Assembly (NCBI GenBank): GCA_023428425.1 | Contig: JAEYYP010000039.1 | Coordinates: 1-8,279 of the forward strand | Direction of reading: 5' to 3' | Length of the DNA: 8,279 nucleotides | From: Pseudomonadota bacterium | Lineage (GTDB): Bacteria; Pseudomonadota; Alphaproteobacteria; Rhizobiales; Devosiaceae | Shown here: one piece after another, positions 6,258-8,279 of the stretch | Position numbering within the stretch: position 1 is the first letter of the stretch | Layout: every line of letters begins with the position of its first letter | Program-made: the position numbers and the translations under genes | The notes under the pieces: generated by a model | Databases searched by the model: none | Told to the model about the DNA's origin: nothing | Seen by the model: only the letters and a program-made list of their open reading frames with translations

Positions 6258-6423
6258 GAGGAACCTCGGGTCTTGCCCATCCCAGGCGACGAGCATCCCG
6301 CAGATAAGTTATCGTGATCACCCAGGTCAACTTATCAGGTAGCAAGATTGCAAAGTTAGTTTCGGCGCCGGAACCATACGTGGCAGGCTGCCGTTATCGC
6401 GCGATCGGGCACAAGGAACATCC
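6258..6423. promoter_or_regulatory. Divergent control region between fbpA and bphO
   Basis: This 166-bp region must contain start signals for the iron uptake operon (leftward) and the heme oxygenase-phytochrome operon (rightward). For fbpA, the minus strand offers TTGACC (6325-6330) as a good -35, then a 17-base spacer and TTATCT (6302-6307) as a poor -10. The inverted repeat listed separately covers both elements. On the bphO side there is a perfect 10-base palindrome ATCGCGCGAT (6396-6405) and an isolated TTATC at 6394-6398. The bphO ribosome binding site AAGGA lies at 6413-6417. I could not pick a convincing bphO promoter. The AT content is clearly higher at 6303-6362 than in the flanking genes. 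Confidence 0.5.
6303..6336. promoter_or_regulatory. Inverted repeat GATAAGTT-N18-AACTTATC, candidate iron-responsive operator
   Basis: GATAAGTT (6303-6310) and AACTTATC (6329-6336) are perfect 8-base complements. Inside the left arm, GATAA-G-TTATC (6303-6313) is itself palindromic, and GTGATCAC (6314-6321) is an 8-base palindrome between the arms. The two arms overlap the putative -10 and -35 of the fbpA promoter, which suits a repressor. Iron regulators of alphaproteobacteria (Fur/Mur, Irr, RirA) bind AT-rich dyads in such positions. The words GATAA and ATC recall Fur-type sites, but the match to any one consensus is loose and the regulator is unassigned. Confidence 0.45.
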
Positions 6424-6963
6424 ATGGATCAGGCACTAAGGCGCTTCCAGCTGCGCGAACGCACGGCACATGCCCATGCGATCGTCGATGCGGCAGTCGG
6501 GGTGTTTGACGACGTTGTGGGGTATGGCCGATACCTCTCCGCGATCTACCGGTTCAGGGTTCCCATCGAGCGCGACCTCGAGGCCTTCGCCTGGCCAGCC
6601 AGCATGGGCGCGTGGCGACCGCGGCACGTTGGTGAGACGATAGCCGAAGACCTTGCTGATCTCGGCCTCGAAGTGCCCCTAGTGCCGGCCGGCCGAACGC
6701 TTCCCGAAGATGGGCTGATGGGAACGCTCTACGTGCTGGAAGGCTCGATCCTGGGTTCCCAGGTCCTGTTCCGGCGCGCGCAGCAACTCGGAATGTCGGC
6801 GATGCATGGCGCCCGCCACCTTGCGCTCCAGTCTTCTGGGATCGACGAGTGGCGGGGGTTCCTCACCCTGCTGGAGACCGCCGAGCCATTCGACATCGAT
6901 CGCGCCACCGCCGCATCGCTTGCCACTTTTGCCGCCGCTGAAAGCGCCTTCCAGAAAGCCTGA
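6424..6963 (+). CDS. bphO: Biliverdin-producing heme oxygenase (BphO)
   Basis: A 179-residue cytoplasmic enzyme that cleaves heme to biliverdin, releasing Fe(II) and CO, using an external electron donor. The N-terminal helix LRERTAHAHAIVD places His18 four residues after Thr14, the usual position of the proximal heme ligand in this family. Residues 101-115 (LYVLEGSILGSQVLF) form the glycine-containing distal helix that lies over the heme; it reads GSILGS where many relatives have GSxLGG. The length is normal for the bacterial BphO group. ATG 6424 has AAGGA with a 6-base gap. The bphP start follows after a single base, so the two are almost certainly co-transcribed and the biliverdin serves as the phytochrome chromophore. 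A role in recovering iron from heme is also possible given the divergent iron uptake operon. Confidence 0.94.
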   Translation: MDQALRRFQLRERTAHAHAIVDAAVGVFDDVVGYGRYLSAIYRFRVPIERDLEAFAWPASMGAWRPRHVGETIAEDLADLGLEVPLVPAGRTLPEDGLMGTLYVLEGSILGSQVLFRRAQQLGMSAMHGARHLALQSSGIDEWRGFLTLLETAEPFDIDRATAASLATFAAAESAFQKA

Positions 6964-6964
6964 C

Positions 6965-8279
6965 ATGTCCGCAGTCCAGCAAAGCGTCGATCTCACCAAT
7001 TGTGATCGCGAGCCCATCCATATTCCCGGCAGCATCCAGCCGCATGGCGCCATGCTCGTTTACGACGCGGCCCTCTCCATGGTGCTTCGGCACTCCGAAA
7101 ACGCGCACGAGGTGCTCGGGCTCTCCGGCGAGCTCAACGGCACGCCGGCCGAAACCCTGCTCGGCTACGAACTGGTGCACTCCTTGCGCAACGCGATATC
7201 CGGTGTCGGCGAGGGCGCTCGACCGGCGCTACTGCTCGGGGAGAGGCTGGGCGACCGGCGCTTCGATATCGCCATCCACCGCTACCGCTCCAACACCATT
7301 GTCGAGTTCGAGCCGGCATCTTCGGACAATGACTCGCCGCTGCATCTTGCTCGCTCGATGATCGGACGCATCTCGCAGCTCGATACGGTCGAGAAGCTGG
7401 TGCAGCAGTCGGCCCGGCTGATCCGCGGCACCCTCGGCTACGACCGGGTGATGGTCTATCGGTTCGAGCGTGACGGCGCCGGCAAGGTGATAGCCGAAGT
7501 GAAACGCTCGGACCTCGAGAGTTTCCTCGGCCAGTATTTCCCGGCCAGCGACATCCCGAAGCAGGCGCGCGAACTCTACCTGCGCAACACCATCCGCATC
7601 ATCTCGTCGTCGAGCTATCGGCCGGTGCCGGTGGTGCCGGTGCTCGACCTGTCAGGCGAGCCGCTCGATCTCAGCTACGCCCATCTGAGAAGCGTGTCGC
7701 CGATTCACCTCGAATATCTGCGCAACATGGGCGTGGGCGCTTCGATGTCCATCTCCATCATCGCCGATGGCGAGCTGTGGGGGATGATCGCCTGCCACCA
7801 CTACTCCGAGAAGACGCTGCCCATGTCGCTGCGCGTGGCCGCCGAGATGTTCGGCGAGTTCCTGTCGCTGCATCTCAGCGCACTGCGGCAGAAGAGCAAG
7901 CTCGATACGGCCACCCGGGCGCGCGCCTACCTCGATCGCGTGCTGCAGATGGCGAGCCAGATGGATGTCGCCGAGGTGTTGCGCGACAACCTGCGGGATT
8001 TCGGCCGGCTGGTGCCGAACGATGGCATCGGCGTCTACATCAACGGGGAATGGTCGGGGTTCGGCACAGTACCATCTGCTACCGAAATCCCGGCCCTCGC
8101 AACCTTCATCGGCCAGGTTGCCGACGGCAAGGTCTGGGGCACGCATATCCTCAGCAAGCTCTTTCCGGAGGCCGAGGCCTACTACCAGCTCGCCTCGGGC
8201 GTACTGGCGGTGCCGCTCTCGCAGATGCCACGCGACTACCTGTTCTTCTTCCGCAAGGAAATGGTGCAGACCCTCGAGT
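6965..8279 (+). CDS. bphP: Bacteriophytochrome (PAS-GAF-PHY sensory module), C-terminus beyond the window
   Basis: A red/far-red photoreceptor using biliverdin; 438 codons are present and the gene runs off the right edge. The N-terminal PAS region has the thioether-forming Cys13 in LTNCDREPIHIPGSIQPHG. The GAF domain contains YFPASDIPKQARELYLRN (Asp196 of the PASDIP motif), then SPIHLEYLRNMGVGASMS with His248, and WGMIACHHY with His278-His279. These are the chromophore-contacting residues of bacteriophytochromes (Asp207, His260 and His290 in Deinococcus BphP). The PHY domain begins near 325 and reaches DYLFFFRKEMVQTLE, the start of the tongue hairpin. The output domain, usually a histidine kinase, is not visible. 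ATG 6965 puts Cys13 at a normal distance from the N-terminus; only a weak purine run precedes it, so coupling to bphO is likely. Confidence 0.95.
   Translation, partial: MSAVQQSVDLTNCDREPIHIPGSIQPHGAMLVYDAALSMVLRHSENAHEVLGLSGELNGTPAETLLGYELVHSLRNAISGVGEGARPALLLGERLGDRRFDIAIHRYRSNTIVEFEPASSDNDSPLHLARSMIGRISQLDTVEKLVQQSARLIRGTLGYDRVMVYRFERDGAGKVIAEVKRSDLESFLGQYFPASDIPKQARELYLRNTIRIISSSSYRPVPVVPVLDLSGEPLDLSYAHLRSVSPIHLEYLRNMGVGASMSISIIADGELWGMIACHHYSEKTLPMSLRVAAEMFGEFLSLHLSALRQKSKLDTATRARAYLDRVLQMASQMDVAEVLRDNLRDFGRLVPNDGIGVYINGEWSGFGTVPSATEIPALATFIGQVADGKVWGTHILSKLFPEAEAYYQLASGVLAVPLSQMPRDYLFFFRKEMVQTLE

Noticed and set aside
6258..6296. Upstream in-frame ATG for FbpA
   Set aside because: It would place 13 mostly polar residues, including Asp, in front of a proper signal peptide and would override the GAGG ribosome binding site for ATG 6257.
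6363..6370. CGGCGCCG palindrome upstream of bphO
   Set aside because: An 8-base GC-only palindrome is expected by chance in this composition, and nothing around it suggests an operator.
7619..7645. Tandem GGTGCC-like repeats in bphP
   Set aside because: They encode RPVPVVPVLD, a normal Pro/Val-rich strand of the GAF domain; codon bias explains the repetition.
1..8279. Mobile elements, CRISPR arrays, tRNA or rRNA genes
   Set aside because: No transposase-like frame, terminal inverted repeats, regularly spaced repeats, or tRNA or rRNA sequence was seen; all substantial frames are assigned.

Overview
The window is GC-rich (about two thirds G+C by eye), densely packed bacterial DNA, with most genes overlapping by a few bases or separated by short gaps. 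The gene families and arrangement point to an alphaproteobacterium, most likely in the Hyphomicrobiales/Rhizobiales. The pointers are an arsenic operon with an AqpS-like aquaporin as its likely exit channel, a heme oxygenase-bacteriophytochrome pair, and a single-polypeptide ferric-iron ABC permease. This is an inference from gene content; no rRNA or other lineage marker is present.

Layout, left to right. (1) 1-335, minus strand: N-terminal part of a periplasmic binding protein of the branched-chain amino acid (LivK/LivJ) type, cut by the window edge. (2) 336-610: divergent intergenic region with a perfect 8-4-8 inverted repeat and a second, hairpin-like repeat. (3) 611-2571, plus strand: an arsenic operon of four overlapping genes: arsR (repressor), arsC of the low-molecular-weight phosphatase type, an AqpS-like MIP channel, and arsC of the glutaredoxin-linked type. 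(4) 2574-6257, minus strand: an FbpABC-type ferric iron uptake operon, transcribed binding protein, then permease, then ATPase. It ends only 2 bp from the end of the arsenic operon. (5) 6258-6423: divergent control region with a GATAAGTT/AACTTATC inverted repeat over a plausible promoter. (6) 6424-8279, plus strand: biliverdin-forming heme oxygenase (bphO) followed 1 bp later by a bacteriophytochrome (bphP), which runs off the right edge.

How the genes work together. The arsenic operon encodes an As(III)-sensing repressor, two unrelated arsenate reductases and a channel through which As(III) could leave by diffusion. No ArsB, Acr3 or ArsA gene is visible, so this resembles the channel-based strategy known from Sinorhizobium meliloti. 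BphO opens heme to biliverdin and releases Fe and CO; biliverdin is the chromophore that BphP would attach to its N-terminal Cys13. The iron uptake operon is divergent from bphO across 166 bp, so iron supply, heme turnover and chromophore synthesis could share a control region.

I see no mobile element, CRISPR array, tRNA or rRNA, and no convincing wholly novel system. The most unusual points are the two-reductase, pump-less arsenic operon, the non-canonical selectivity residue in its channel, the iron/heme/phytochrome divergent junction, and the nearly abutting convergent operons.
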